64,000 nt of DNA from Aureimonas sp. Leaf427. GTDB taxonomy: Bacteria; Pseudomonadota; Alphaproteobacteria; Rhizobiales; Rhizobiaceae. Made by a program: the position numbers and the translations under genes. The DNA lies in assembly GCF_001425485.1 (NCBI RefSeq), contig NZ_LMQW01000052.1, forward strand, positions 42,224 through 106,223, given 5' to 3'. Under the pieces are notes generated by a model. That model ran no database searches, was not told the origin of the DNA, and saw only the letters and a program-made list of their open reading frames with translations. Below, piece by piece: positions 1 to 9,298 of this stretch. The first letter of the stretch is position 1; each line of letters opens with the position of its first letter.

Positions 1-311
1 TCGACATGGCCGGAGGCGCAGAGCGCCTTGTAGTCCTCGGTCAGCGCGACGCGGCCGCTCTCGATGGCGCGGTCGATCTCGGCCGCGCTGGAGGCGCGCG
101 AGAAATCGGAGCCCGCCATCTTCAGCGCCGCCTCGGCGCCGGCGATGTTCAGCTCCGACAGCGCGCCCAGGCGGACGCCGGGCATCAGGCCGAGCTGGAC
201 CACCATGTCGGTGCCCATCTGGCCGGATCCGGCCAGGCCCACCGTGACGGGTCCATGCTTGTCGGCATAGGCATTGAGCTCGGCCGCGAGGCCAACGTGA
301 AGAAGCGTCAT
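1..311 (-). CDS. COG4091-type NAD(P)-binding oxidoreductase (N-terminal part, runs off the window)
   Basis: Only the first ~103 residues are present; the gene continues beyond base 1. It begins MTLLHVGLAAELNAYADKHG and has a Rossmann nucleotide-binding turn GLAGSGQMG at about residues 24-32. This arrangement resembles the homoserine-dehydrogenase-like oxidoreductases of COG4091, which usually carry a C-terminal SAF domain and often sit in sugar or polyol loci. The SAF half is not visible here, so the family call rests on the N-terminus. The start is supported by an AGGGAGG ribosome site 7 bases upstream of the ATG. It faces the same way as the mutarotase gene at 855-1301, but 543 bases separate them and a TTGTCATA motif lies upstream (353-360), so it probably has its own promoter. 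The substrate is unknown; a dehydrogenase role in the neighbouring sugar pathway is inference. Confidence 0.7.
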   Translation of the reverse strand, partial: MTLLHVGLAAELNAYADKHGPVTVGLAGSGQMGTDMVVQLGLMPGVRLGALSELNIAGAEAALKMAGSDFSRASSAAEIDRAIESGRVALTEDYKALCASGHV

Positions 312-854
312 CGAATATCCTCCCTGCCATTCCGATACATTTGTTCTCGGGTTATGACAAGAGTACAGGTCTGGTTTCTACCGCCGGCTCGTGCCGAACG
401 CGCCCGGCCATCCGCCCCCCATGGCGGGGATTCCCGGGTTCGGGGGCCTCAAGGCTCTGCGATGAATGGGAGCGCGCGCGCACGAAGGCTCGGACGCGGC
501 CTTCGACCGGATGTCCGCCGCGACGGTCGTTCGGATGTTCTGGAAGGAGTCGGCCGGGTGGATGGGAGGGGGAGCAGGCCGAGCGAGCCTCGTCATCGAG
601 TCCGGGGCACGCTGCGCCGTCCCGTCGGTGTGCGCGGCATCCGCTGCCCCGGGATCGAACCGGGGCTTGCGCCGTCACTTCATGCCGGCGGCCGACGACG
701 CCAATGCATCCGACCCAGGAAGACGGTCCGAAAGTCCGGGAACCTCCAAGGCTCGGGACATCCGCCATAGGAGTCCCCGCGAGTCATCCTCCATGCCTCG
801 CGGTATCGGCGACCCCGACGCCGGTCGGCGCGGCGCTCAGCCTGGGCCGGTCCG
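312..854. other. non-coding stretch upstream of the oxidoreductase
   Basis: This 543-base gap holds no convincing gene. The open frames in it have low-complexity Arg/Gly/Pro-rich translations and no ribosome sites. The part near 311 should contain the oxidoreductase promoter, including a TTGTCATA motif at 353-360 on the minus strand. At 647-665 there is a short sequence resembling a tRNA T-arm, but no matching acceptor, D or anticodon arms. Confidence 0.6.
353..360 (-). promoter_or_regulatory. TTGTCATA motif upstream of the oxidoreductase
   Basis: On the minus strand the bases read CTTGTCATAACC, about 42 bases upstream of the oxidoreductase start. The same core recurs upstream of the CUT1 importer (1459-1470) and of the TIM-barrel enzyme (6952-6963). 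It is a candidate operator for a regulator not encoded in the window. An eight-base core is short, so chance cannot be excluded for this copy. Confidence 0.35.
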
Positions 855-1301
855 TCAGGCGTCGATCACGCCCTTGCGCAGGATGAAGCAGCCGTAAGGG
901 CCGGGATCGGAGGTGCGCACGATGGCGAAGGCGCGTTTGGCCGCGTCGTAGAAGGCGAAGCGCTCCAGCGCCTGCATCCCGACGGGGCGGCCCGCCATCC
1001 GGTCGACCACGGCCTGGACGGCGCCGAAGATCGGCATCTCGGCCTCCGGGCGTCCCACGACCTGCATGCGCGCGACCGGCGCCTCCACGAAATCGTCGAT
1101 CGGCATGAGCGAGAGGATGGCCTCCAGCGCGGCCGGAATGCCGCAGCCGCAAAGATCGACGATCTTTCCGTAGACCGTGTCGCGGGCGATGGCGGCGGCG
1201 GGATGGTTGACGTCGCAGACGACGAGATCGTCGCCATGACCCATCAGCATGAGAACATGGACGATCTCCGCGCTGAGACGCGGATCGATACCCTTCAGCA
1301 T
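855..1301 (-). CDS. RbsD/FucU family sugar mutarotase or pyranase
   Basis: This 148-residue protein is the usual size for the RbsD/FucU fold, a decameric cytosolic enzyme that interconverts sugar anomers or ring forms so that the next enzyme receives the correct form. Family hallmarks are visible: the MGHGDDLVVCD stretch with His22 and Asp30, and the C-terminal YGCFILRKGV with Tyr136. The fit is closer to FucU (L-fucose mutarotase) than to RbsD, because of the HGDD/HGNE-type motif and the C-terminal LRKGV. The start at 1301 is chosen because GGGAGGA lies 7-8 bases upstream; a longer frame to 1361 has no such site. A second FucU-like gene lies at 22389-22811. It sits divergent to the CUT1 importer at 1686, so it probably serves the sugar imported there, whose identity is unknown. 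Confidence 0.85.
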   Translation of the reverse strand: MLKGIDPRLSAEIVHVLMLMGHGDDLVVCDVNHPAAAIARDTVYGKIVDLCGCGIPAALEAILSLMPIDDFVEAPVARMQVVGRPEAEMPIFGAVQAVVDRMAGRPVGMQALERFAFYDAAKRAFAIVRTSDPGPYGCFILRKGVIDA

Positions 1302-1685
1302 GTGCGGTCCTCCCAAGGCCCCTTGCGGCCGGTGGGCCGCCAACTTCACGAACCCAACCATTCCCGTGAAGAGCGGCAGGGGCGGAAGCCCTCGCTACGC
1401 TCATCGTCCGGGGAAATCCAGACGGCTTTCCACCGCTATCCAAGCAAATGAAGCAGGATTGTCATGCGATGCAGCAATTATACCGCGCTGCAACAGTCGA
1501 TTGCTATGCAAAGCGTTGGAATGAGGCTTTACAGATTTCTAGGATTGTGTGAAGTCTGAGCGGTCGGTCGGGAGGGCCGGCGGCAAAGGCGGCCGTTCCG
1601 CCCGCACCTGGCGCAAGGCCTTTCGGCCCGCCCGGCGCGGGGTGGGCGCGCAGCCTTCGCCGAGGGGCCGAGGGAGGAGTGCCGC
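1302..1685. promoter_or_regulatory. divergent promoter region between the mutarotase and the CUT1 importer
   Basis: This 384-base non-coding region is locally AT-rich around 1440-1550, unlike its surroundings. It contains the TTGTCATGCGAT motif (1459-1470). Overlapping it is an inverted repeat, TGCAGC at 1470-1475 and GCTGCA at 1487-1492, with an 11-base spacer rich in A and T. This has the layout of an operator for a dimeric regulator. No regulator gene adjoins it in the window. Confidence 0.5.
1459..1470 (+). promoter_or_regulatory. TTGTCATGCGAT motif upstream of the CUT1 operon
   Basis: It matches 11 of 12 bases of TTGTCATACGAT at 6952-6963, and its core matches the motif at 353-360. It overlaps the edge of an inverted repeat (1470-1492). 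It is a candidate operator shared by the units of this locus. Confidence 0.4.
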
Positions 1686-2747
<1,062 letters not shown>

Positions 2748-2841
2748 ACGCCCTTCGAAACGCGCCCACGGGGCCGCTTTCGAAGACCGCAACGATCGGC
2801 CGCACGGACGGGAAAGCCGGCGGTCTCCATGGGAGGACAGG

Positions 2842-4503
2842 ATGAAGATCGGACATTACGAGCACATGCTCGCATCAGGCCTCAGCCGGCGCGGACTTCT
2901 GAAGGGCGGCGCGGCGCTGGCCGCCATCGCGGCCGCGAACGGGCTTCCGGCCTTCGGCCCTCGCAGCGCCTCCGCGCAGGAGAGCGTGCGCTCGCAGATC
3001 CTCGCCATTCCCGGCGTCGGCGCGGGTTCGCCGACGGACGCGGACTGGCAGAAGGTCGGCGAGCTCTGCCTCGAGGCCACGAAGGCCAGCGTCGCGGAGG
3101 GCGAGTTCGCCGGGGTCGAGCTGACCTTCATGGGGCTCAACAACCAGAACCTCCACAATCTCCTCTTCCGCGGCTTCCTGAAGCCATGGGAGGCCTATAC
3201 GGGCGCCCGGATCACCTGGATCGATCTCGCCCAGGCCGACTACAATCCCCGCCTCCAGCAGGCGATCGCCACCGGCACGGTCGATTTCGACATCCTGGAA
3301 ATGGGCGCGCCCTTCGAAGGCGACGTCTGCGGCCGGGGCCTCGCCTCGGAAATGCCGGACTGGGTGAAGGCCCAGATCGACATGGACGACTATGTCGACT
3401 ACCTACGCGGCAATGTCGGCACCTGGGAGGGCAAGACCTACCGCGTCTCCGTCGACGGCGACTGCCACAACTTCAACTACCGGACCGACGTCTTCTCCGA
3501 TGCCGAGCTCGCCAAGGCCTGGACGGACGAGGGCCACACGGGCGACTGGGGCGTGCCGAAGACCTGGCAGAAGGTCCAGGAGGCGACGAAGTTCCTGAAG
3601 GGCAAGACGATCGGCGGCATGGAGGCCGTCGGCTATCTCGACAGTCCGAAAGCGTGGGGCGGTTTCGGCTTCTACTTCCTCGGCTCCAGAGCCACCGCCT
3701 ACGCCAAGCATCCCGACGACAAGGCCTGGCTCTTCGACGTCGACACGATGAAGCCGCGCATCAACAACCCCGCCTGGGTCCGCGCGATCCAGGACGTGGT
3801 GGACGCGCTGCCCTCGGAGGCGGGCGACCAGCTGAACGCCGATCCCGGCACCGCCGCCTTCCAGCAGTTCCTGGCCGGCACCGGCTCGATGCTCGCCTGG
3901 TGGGGCGATGTCGGCTCGTCGGCGCGCACGAGCGACTCCTCGGTCGTCGGCGACACGATCGCCTTCGACATCCTGCCGGGCTCCGACGACGTCTACAATT
4001 CCAAGACCGGCCAGTGGGACACGCTGCCCTCCGGCCCGAACCAGGCGCCGAACATGGCGTATCTGGGCTGGGGCGTCTACGTGATGGCGCGCGTCGAGAG
4101 CGACGAGAAGAAGAAGAAGGCCGCCTGGAGCGCGGCGGCCCATCTCGGCGGCAAGGATCTGGCGCTCTGGACCGCGGCCTATCCGTCGGGCTTCCAGTGC
4201 TACCGCAAGAGCCAGTTCGACGTGAAGGAATGGGTGGGCGCGGGCTACGACGAGGCGTTCATCTCGAACTACCTCGCCTCCCAGTCCAATTCCTACAACC
4301 ACCCGAACGCGGCGATCGAGCCCCGCATCCCCGGCATCTTCCAGTATTACAGCGTCGCCGAGGACGAGCTCGCCAAGATCTTCGCCGGCCAGGCGACGGC
4401 CCAGGCCGGCGCCGACGCCATCGCGGCGGCCTGGGAGAAGATCACCGACCAGATCGGCCGCGAAAGCCAGATCAAGCTCTACAAGGCCTCGCTCGGGGTT
4501 TGA
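2842..4503 (+). CDS. extracellular solute-binding protein of the CUT1 importer, Tat-exported
   Basis: This periplasmic binding protein should capture the carbohydrate for the adjacent permeases. The N-terminus has a twin-arginine motif, SRRGLLK at residues 15-21, followed by an Ala-rich hydrophobic segment and an ASA-Q type cleavage site after residue 45. Export as a folded protein through Tat is therefore likely. At 553 residues it is clearly longer than typical family-1 sugar-binding proteins (about 400-450), which may mean added surface domains or a large ligand. The middle is rich in Trp, Tyr and Asp, as is common in carbohydrate-binding clefts. A GGAGGACAGG ribosome site precedes the ATG. 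It lies 94 bases after the ATPase gene and is followed by a palindromic repeat (4530-4656) that may stabilise the transcript end or tune expression of the permeases. Confidence 0.9.
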   Translation: MKIGHYEHMLASGLSRRGLLKGGAALAAIAAANGLPAFGPRSASAQESVRSQILAIPGVGAGSPTDADWQKVGELCLEATKASVAEGEFAGVELTFMGLNNQNLHNLLFRGFLKPWEAYTGARITWIDLAQADYNPRLQQAIATGTVDFDILEMGAPFEGDVCGRGLASEMPDWVKAQIDMDDYVDYLRGNVGTWEGKTYRVSVDGDCHNFNYRTDVFSDAELAKAWTDEGHTGDWGVPKTWQKVQEATKFLKGKTIGGMEAVGYLDSPKAWGGFGFYFLGSRATAYAKHPDDKAWLFDVDTMKPRINNPAWVRAIQDVVDALPSEAGDQLNADPGTAAFQQFLAGTGSMLAWWGDVGSSARTSDSSVVGDTIAFDILPGSDDVYNSKTGQWDTLPSGPNQAPNMAYLGWGVYVMARVESDEKKKKAAWSAAAHLGGKDLALWTAAYPSGFQCYRKSQFDVKEWVGAGYDEAFISNYLASQSNSYNHPNAAIEPRIPGIFQYYSVAEDELAKIFAGQATAQAGADAIAAAWEKITDQIGRESQIKLYKASLGV

Positions 4504-4529
4504 GGGGTCGGGGGATGGCGGGGCACGGG

Positions 4530-4656
4530 CCCCTCATCCCCCTGCCGGGACCTTCTCCCCGGAGGGGAGAAGAAGCAAACCGCAGACGGTGCAGAGCAAA
4601 GCGCCATTCTTCTCCCTTCCGGGGAGAAGGTGGACGCGAAGCGGCCGGATGAGGGG
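4530..4656. repeat. RIME-like palindromic intergenic repeat
   Basis: This is an imperfect inverted repeat of about 127 bases between the binding-protein and permease genes. The outer arms are CCCTCATCC near 4531 and GGATGAGGG near 4648. The inner arms are CTTCTCCCC and GGGGAGAAG-type sequences. The pattern matches the rhizobial intergenic mosaic elements (RIME) I know from Rhizobium relatives. It would fold into a long hairpin in RNA. Confidence 0.75.
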
Positions 4657-4704
4657 CGTGCGCCGCCACCCCCTCACCTTCCTCCATGGAGCATTCCAGA
4701 CGTC

Positions 4705-5826
4705 ATGCCGAACTCCATGACCCTCCACGAGGACCACGCGCTGTCGCAGGTCCCCGCGCACGACACGGCGCCCGGCCACCGCCGGCTCGGCCGGATTCTT
4801 CTTTCGCTCGCCTCCGCCGGGCTCCTCCTCCTCGTCGCCCTGCAGGCCGCCCAGTCCGCCGGCCTCGTCTCGCTCGGCTTTTCCGACTGGCGCCCCGTCC
4901 TCTACGCCTATCTCGTCTGGTCGCTGGCGCTCTGCGCCGCGCAGGTGCTGATCCGGGGCGAGGATGGCGAGAAGGCGCTCTTCGTGCTGCCGGCCGTGCT
5001 CTTCACCGTCGCCATGGTGATCTTCCCGACCTTCTTCGGCCTCGGCATCGCCTTCACCGACTGGAACCTCTCTTCCGCCGCGGGTCCGCGCTTCAACGGC
5101 GTCGACAATTTCGTCCAGCTCCTCGGCGACCGCTACTTCTGGAACGCGCTCCTGAACATGGTTCTCTATGTTCTGGCGGTTCTGGTGCAATACGCCATCG
5201 CCTTCGGCCTCGCGCTCCTCCTCAATGCGGAGATCCGCGCGCGAAAGTTCTTCCGCGTCGCCTTTCTCCTGCCGCTGATGCTGTCCCCGGTCGCGGTGTC
5301 CTGGATGATCGGCAAGTCGCTGATGGAATACCGGTTCGGCCCGATGGCGACGCTCGCGCGGCACCTCGGCATCGACAATCCCGCCTTCTTCGCCTCGCCG
5401 ACGGCCGCGCGCGTCTCGATCATGGCGATGGATGCCTGGGTCTCCATCCCCTTCATCATGATCCTGCTTCTGGCCGGCCTCCAGGCCCTGCCGCAGGAGA
5501 TCCGGGAGGCGGCCAAGGTGGACGGGGCGAGCGGCTGGCAGTCCTTCCGCGAGATCACCTTTCCCCTGATGCTGCCGGTCTCGATCACGGCGGTGGTGCT
5601 GCGCATCATCTTCGAGCTGAAGCTCGCCGACATCGTCATCAACGTCACGGCGGGCGGACCGGGCGGGGCCACCGACACCGTGTCGAGCTTCATCTTCCGC
5701 GAATATCGCGACCGCTCCAACGTCGGCTACGGCACGATGCTCGCCGAAGTCTATCTCGTGATCATCATCGTCTTCGTGGCGCTGCTCCTGAAGGCAGTCT
5801 CCCGCTGGATGCAGAAGGGCGCCTGA
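4705..5826 (+). CDS. CUT1-type sugar ABC importer, permease (MalF/UgpA-like)
   Basis: This 373-residue inner-membrane permease is the first of the two that form the channel of the CUT1 importer. It has multiple hydrophobic segments: two near the N-terminus (about 25-50 and 60-90), then a series from ~100 onward. The EAA coupling loop that contacts the ATPase is visible as REAAKVDGASGWQSFREITF in the C-terminal third. The start is taken at 4705; another ATG at 4717 in the same frame is possible, and neither has a strong ribosome site. Translation may be helped by the hairpin repeat just upstream. The next permease begins one base after this stop, which indicates coupled translation. Confidence 0.9.
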   Translation: MPNSMTLHEDHALSQVPAHDTAPGHRRLGRILLSLASAGLLLLVALQAAQSAGLVSLGFSDWRPVLYAYLVWSLALCAAQVLIRGEDGEKALFVLPAVLFTVAMVIFPTFFGLGIAFTDWNLSSAAGPRFNGVDNFVQLLGDRYFWNALLNMVLYVLAVLVQYAIAFGLALLLNAEIRARKFFRVAFLLPLMLSPVAVSWMIGKSLMEYRFGPMATLARHLGIDNPAFFASPTAARVSIMAMDAWVSIPFIMILLLAGLQALPQEIREAAKVDGASGWQSFREITFPLMLPVSITAVVLRIIFELKLADIVINVTAGGPGGATDTVSSFIFREYRDRSNVGYGTMLAEVYLVIIIVFVALLLKAVSRWMQKGA

Positions 5827-5827
5827 G

Positions 5828-6775
5828 ATGGGGACCTCCGCCATGACGAGCCTTGCCCCAGCAGCCGCGATGGACGCCGACGCCGAGCGCCTGGCGCCCT
5901 CGAAGACCGCCGGCCGCATCGGCCGGATCGCGATCTACGTGGCGCTGATCGTCTGGGCCTTCGTCTCGCTCTTTCCGATCTACTGGACGATCACGACCTC
6001 GATGAAGACGGCCGTGAACGTCACGCAGGGGCACCTCATCCCCTTCGTCGACTTCTGGCCGGACTGGAAGGGCTGGCGCTCGCTCGGCCTCTCGCCGGAC
6101 ACGATCTTCGCGACCTCGACGGTGCGCGAGGAGTTCCTGCGCCGCTTCGCGAACTCGATCGTCGCGGCGCTCGGCGCCTCCTTCCTCGCCGTCCTTCTCG
6201 GCTCGCTCGCGGCCTACGGGCTCAGCCGCTTTCCCTACAAATTCCTCTGGATGCGCAACAAGGACATTTCCTTCTTCTTCCTGTCGCAGCTGATCCTGCC
6301 GCCGGTCGTGCTCGCGATGCCCTTCCTCGTCCTCTACAAGAACCTCGCGCTGCTCGACACGCTGACGGGCCTCGTCCTCATCTACACGCTGACGGTCCTG
6401 CCCATCGTCATCTGGATCATGCGCGACCAGTTCGACGGGATGCCGATCGAGCTCGAACAGGCCGCGCTCGTCGACGGCTGCTCGATCTGGGGCGCGTTCC
6501 TGCGCATCGTCCTGCCGATCGCGCTGCCCGGCATGGTCGCGGCCTTCATCCTCTCCGTCATCCTCTGCTGGAACGAGTATTTCTTCGCCGCCCTCCTCAC
6601 CGGGGCCAATGCCAAGACGCTTCCCGTCATGGTGGCGAGCCAGACGGGATCGCAGGGCATCAACTGGTGGTCGATGGCCGCCATCGCGACCGCCGCCATC
6701 GCCCCGCTCGTCCTCGTCGGCATCTTCCTGGAGCGCTTCATCGTGAAGGGCCTGACGGCCGGCGCCGTGAAGTAG
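5828..6775 (+). CDS. CUT1-type sugar ABC importer, permease (MalG/UgpE-like)
   Basis: This 315-residue inner-membrane protein is the second permease of the importer. After a ~35-residue cytoplasmic N-terminus it has about six hydrophobic segments. The conserved EAA loop, EQAALVDGCSIWGAFLRIVL, lies at about residues 213-232. Family 1 permeases of this type pair with a MalF-like partner, here the gene ending at 5826. The ATG at 5828 nearly touches that stop. An alternative in-frame ATG is at 5843. It ends the CUT1 unit; the next gene (7018) has its own likely promoter. Confidence 0.92.
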   Translation: MGTSAMTSLAPAAAMDADAERLAPSKTAGRIGRIAIYVALIVWAFVSLFPIYWTITTSMKTAVNVTQGHLIPFVDFWPDWKGWRSLGLSPDTIFATSTVREEFLRRFANSIVAALGASFLAVLLGSLAAYGLSRFPYKFLWMRNKDISFFFLSQLILPPVVLAMPFLVLYKNLALLDTLTGLVLIYTLTVLPIVIWIMRDQFDGMPIELEQAALVDGCSIWGAFLRIVLPIALPGMVAAFILSVILCWNEYFFAALLTGANAKTLPVMVASQTGSQGINWWSMAAIATAAIAPLVLVGIFLERFIVKGLTAGAVK

Positions 6776-6951
6776 AGGCTCGCGCTTGCGGCCGTCTCCC
6801 GGCCGAGGCGGCGCCGGAGGCAAACCCTGGTCGCGGGATCGCCCTCCCCCGCCTGCGGACCTTCCGCGGGCCGGCCTGCGCGCGCCTCGGAGGCGCGGCT
6901 GACAGAGGCGCGAAACGCTCTTTCCGGACAAGGTTTTAGGCGGAAAAAAGC

Positions 6952-6963
6952 TTGTCATACGAT
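6952..6963 (+). promoter_or_regulatory. TTGTCATACGAT motif upstream of the TIM-barrel enzyme
   Basis: It matches 11 of 12 bases of the motif at 1459-1470 and overlaps the -35 hexamer TTGACG of the candidate promoter by one base. Its position would suit a repressor that blocks polymerase binding. Confidence 0.4.
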
Positions 6964-6999
6964 TGACGACTTCACAGAATTACCTTAGATCGTGAAGTC
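6963..6999 (+). promoter_or_regulatory. candidate sigma-70 promoter with flanking inverted repeat
   Basis: TTGACG (6963-6968) and TTAGAT (6985-6990) are spaced by 16 bases, close to the bacterial consensus. A perfect 8-base inverted repeat, GACTTCAC (6968-6975) and GTGAAGTC (6992-6999), brackets the -10 hexamer. This suggests an operator overlapping the promoter of the gene at 7018. The preceding ~40 bases are AT-rich compared with the surroundings. Confidence 0.5.
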
Positions 7000-7017
7000 A
7001 GAACGAGGAACTTGGTC

Positions 7018-8001
7018 ATGTCCATCAGCCGCTTCGCCACCCGTCTCAACTCCTTCGGCTCCGCCCCGCAGGCCTTCTGGCCCGACCTCAAGGGCAAGCC
7101 CTCCATGATGCAGATGGCGGAAAGAGCCGCGACGGCCAAAGGACTTACCGATCTCGACCTGAACTTTCCCGACCATGTCTCGGGCGATCCGAAGGTGATC
7201 GGCCAGCGCGTCGGCGATCTCGGCCTCGCGATCAACGGCCTCGCCATGCGCTACTACACGAACCCCGCCTTCAAGCTCGGCGCCTTCACGAATCCCGACA
7301 AAACCGTGAGGCAGGAAGCGATCGACCTCACCAAGCAGGGCATCGACGCCGCGCGGGCCATGGGCTCCAACCTCATGACGATCTGGCTCGGCCAGGACGG
7401 GTTCGACTACAACTTCCAGCTCGACTATGCCGAGGCCTGGGATCTCGAGATCGCCGGCCTTCGCGCGGTGGCCGAGCACGACCCGGACTGCCTCATCTCC
7501 ATCGAGTACAAGCCGGACGAGCCGCGCGCCCATGCGCTCCTGCGCGACTGCGCCACGACGCTTCTGGCCATCGACGACGTCGGCTGCGCCAATCTTGGCG
7601 TCACGCTCGATTTCGCCCATGCGCTCTATGCCGGCGAGCAGCCCGCCTATGCCGCGACCCTGATCGCCCGCCGCTCGCGCCTTCTCGGCGTCCATCTGAA
7701 CGATGGCTACGGCAAGCGCGACGACGGGCTGATGGTCGGCGCGGTGCATCTGCGCTCGACGCTGGAACTGCTGCGCCAGATCCGCCGCGACGGCTACGAC
7801 GGCGCGCTCTACTTCGACACGTTTCCCGACGCGTCGGGCCTCGACCCCGTCGCGGAGTGCGAGACGAACATCGCGACCGTCCACCGCCTTCTCGCGATCG
7901 CCGACAGGCTCGACGGCGACAACCGCCTCGGCGAAGCGCAGGGACGCCAGGACGGCGTCGCCAGCCAGAGCATCGTCAACGAGGCCCTGATCGGCGCCTG
8001 A
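7018..8001 (+). CDS. xylose-isomerase-like TIM-barrel sugar isomerase/epimerase
   Basis: This 327-residue cytosolic protein fits the AP-endonuclease-2/xylose-isomerase-like TIM-barrel superfamily. Members isomerise or epimerise sugars or keto-sugars using one or two divalent metals. Candidate metal ligands come at the expected strand ends: Glu163 (SIEYKP), Asp198 (TLDFAH), His226 (GVHLND) and Asp267 (YFDTFP). That Glu/Asp/His/Asp order resembles the L-rhamnose-isomerase-like branch, but the product cannot be named from sequence alone. The ATG at 7018 is preceded by GAGGAAC; a TTG six bases upstream is less likely. It follows the CUT1 transporter and shares its TTGTCAT motif, so it probably acts on the imported sugar or the product of the oxidoreductase at 1-311. 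Confidence 0.8.
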   Translation: MSISRFATRLNSFGSAPQAFWPDLKGKPSMMQMAERAATAKGLTDLDLNFPDHVSGDPKVIGQRVGDLGLAINGLAMRYYTNPAFKLGAFTNPDKTVRQEAIDLTKQGIDAARAMGSNLMTIWLGQDGFDYNFQLDYAEAWDLEIAGLRAVAEHDPDCLISIEYKPDEPRAHALLRDCATTLLAIDDVGCANLGVTLDFAHALYAGEQPAYAATLIARRSRLLGVHLNDGYGKRDDGLMVGAVHLRSTLELLRQIRRDGYDGALYFDTFPDASGLDPVAECETNIATVHRLLAIADRLDGDNRLGEAQGRQDGVASQSIVNEALIGA

Positions 8002-8182
8002 GCGCCGATTTCAGACCGAAGACGGGCGGCGCGTCTGCGCCGATTTCGAACCGACATCGGGCCGCGCCCGAGCACCGATCATCAACGAACATCGACCGGC
8101 GCCTCCAGCGCCGGTCCGTGACCGATACCGCGCGCCGGACCGCGTCCTGAGACGTCCGGCATCATCTCCGGGAGGAACCGAC

Positions 8183-9235
8183 ATGACCATTCGCCTGACG
8201 TCACTCGTCGCCGCCGGCGCGCTCGCGCTCGTCGCCCACATGGCCGCCGCGCAGGATCTGGCGCCGCTGAACTCCGACACCGAGACCGACCGCATCGAGT
8301 GGTCGCAGCTGACCGAGAAGTTCGGCGCGCTTCCGGCCGTGCCGTCCGGCACGCGCGTCGGCGGCGTCTCCAAGACGCTGACCAACGAATATTGGCGCAG
8401 CCTCGGCGAGGGCTACAAGGCCTTCGGCGACAAGGTCGGCGCCGAGGTCGTCTATCAGGCGGCGCAGAGCGAGGGCGACCAGCTCGGCCAGCTCTCGATC
8501 GCCGAGACGCTGATCGGCCAGGGCTTCAACGCGCTTCTCTTCTCGCCCCAGACCGACAACAACCTCCAGCCCGCGCTCGAAAGCGCGGAGGCCCAGGGCA
8601 TTCCGGTCGTCAACGTCAACGACGCCGTCATCCCGAGCGTCCGGCACTATGTCGGCAACGTGCAGCGCGACAACGGCATGCGCGTCGCCAAGTGGTTCCT
8701 GGAAAACCGCCCCGAGGGCGGCAAGGTCGCCGTGATCGAGGGCCAGGCGGGCGTCTTCGCCGCCGGCCAGCGCACCAAGGGCTTCTCCGAGACGATCGCC
8801 GTCGGCGGCAAGTTCACCGTCGTCGCCTCCGTTCCCGGCAACTGGGACCGCCAGGTCGCCTACGACGCGGCCGCCACGATCCTGCAGCAGAACGCCGATC
8901 TCGTCGGCTTCTACGCCAACAATGACGGCATGGCGCTCGGCGTCGTGGAGGCCGTGAAGGCCGCCGGTCTGCAGGACAAGGTCGTCGTCTTCGGCACCGA
9001 CGGCATTTCCGACGCCTATGCCTCGATCCGGGCGGGCGAGCTGACCGGCACGGTCGACAGCTTCCCCGTCCTCACCGGCGAGGTCGCGATGGAAGTCGGC
9101 CTGCGTCTCGCCGCCAAGCAGGACCTGCCCCGCGTCGTCTCGACGCCCCAGGCCCTCATCACCAAGGACAATGTCGAGACCTTCGCCGCCAAGGGCGACG
9201 CCCTCCGCGAGGTTCTTTTGAAGCAGGCGAAGTAA
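8183..9235 (+). CDS. CUT2-type sugar ABC importer, periplasmic binding protein (RbsB-like)
   Basis: This 350-residue protein starts with a Sec signal peptide (MTIRLTSLVAAGALALVAHM) and a likely cleavage after AAA at residue 23. The mature part fits the periplasmic binding protein family 4/RbsB fold: two alternating alpha/beta lobes, a conserved repeat of the VVVFGTDGISDAYASI type late in the protein, and D/N-rich hinge residues. It should deliver a monosaccharide to the permease encoded at 11064. A GGGAGGAACC ribosome site precedes the ATG. It opens a unit containing ATPase, permease, RpiR regulator and PfkB kinase. Given deoC and a DUF4432 epimerase downstream, deoxyribose or a related pentose is the best guess for the ligand, but that is inference. 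Confidence 0.9.
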   Translation: MTIRLTSLVAAGALALVAHMAAAQDLAPLNSDTETDRIEWSQLTEKFGALPAVPSGTRVGGVSKTLTNEYWRSLGEGYKAFGDKVGAEVVYQAAQSEGDQLGQLSIAETLIGQGFNALLFSPQTDNNLQPALESAEAQGIPVVNVNDAVIPSVRHYVGNVQRDNGMRVAKWFLENRPEGGKVAVIEGQAGVFAAGQRTKGFSETIAVGGKFTVVASVPGNWDRQVAYDAAATILQQNADLVGFYANNDGMALGVVEAVKAAGLQDKVVVFGTDGISDAYASIRAGELTGTVDSFPVLTGEVAMEVGLRLAAKQDLPRVVSTPQALITKDNVETFAAKGDALREVLLKQAK

Positions 9236-9298
9236 GCGAAGGTTCGGTCGACGGAGGGGGTCGCGCTCGACGGCGCTGCGGTTTGGCTGCCGTTCGCT

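Noticed and set aside
647-665. Sequence on the minus strand resembling a tRNA T-arm (CCCGG-TTCGATC-CCGGG)
   Set aside because: No matching 5' acceptor strand, D-arm or anticodon arm is found upstream at the required distances, so it is not a tRNA gene. A 3' tRNA remnant at an old integration site cannot be excluded, but nothing else supports it.
352-768. Minus-strand open frame of 138 codons in the first gap
   Set aside because: The translation is Arg/Gly/Pro-rich without folded-protein character, there is no ribosome site, and long frames are expected by chance in such GC-rich DNA.
8002-8182. Degenerate tandem-like units (GCGCCGATTTC...GACCGA) in the gap before the CUT2 binding-protein gene
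   Set aside because: There are only about two imperfect units with a period near 34 bases; too few and too diverged to call a repeat array.
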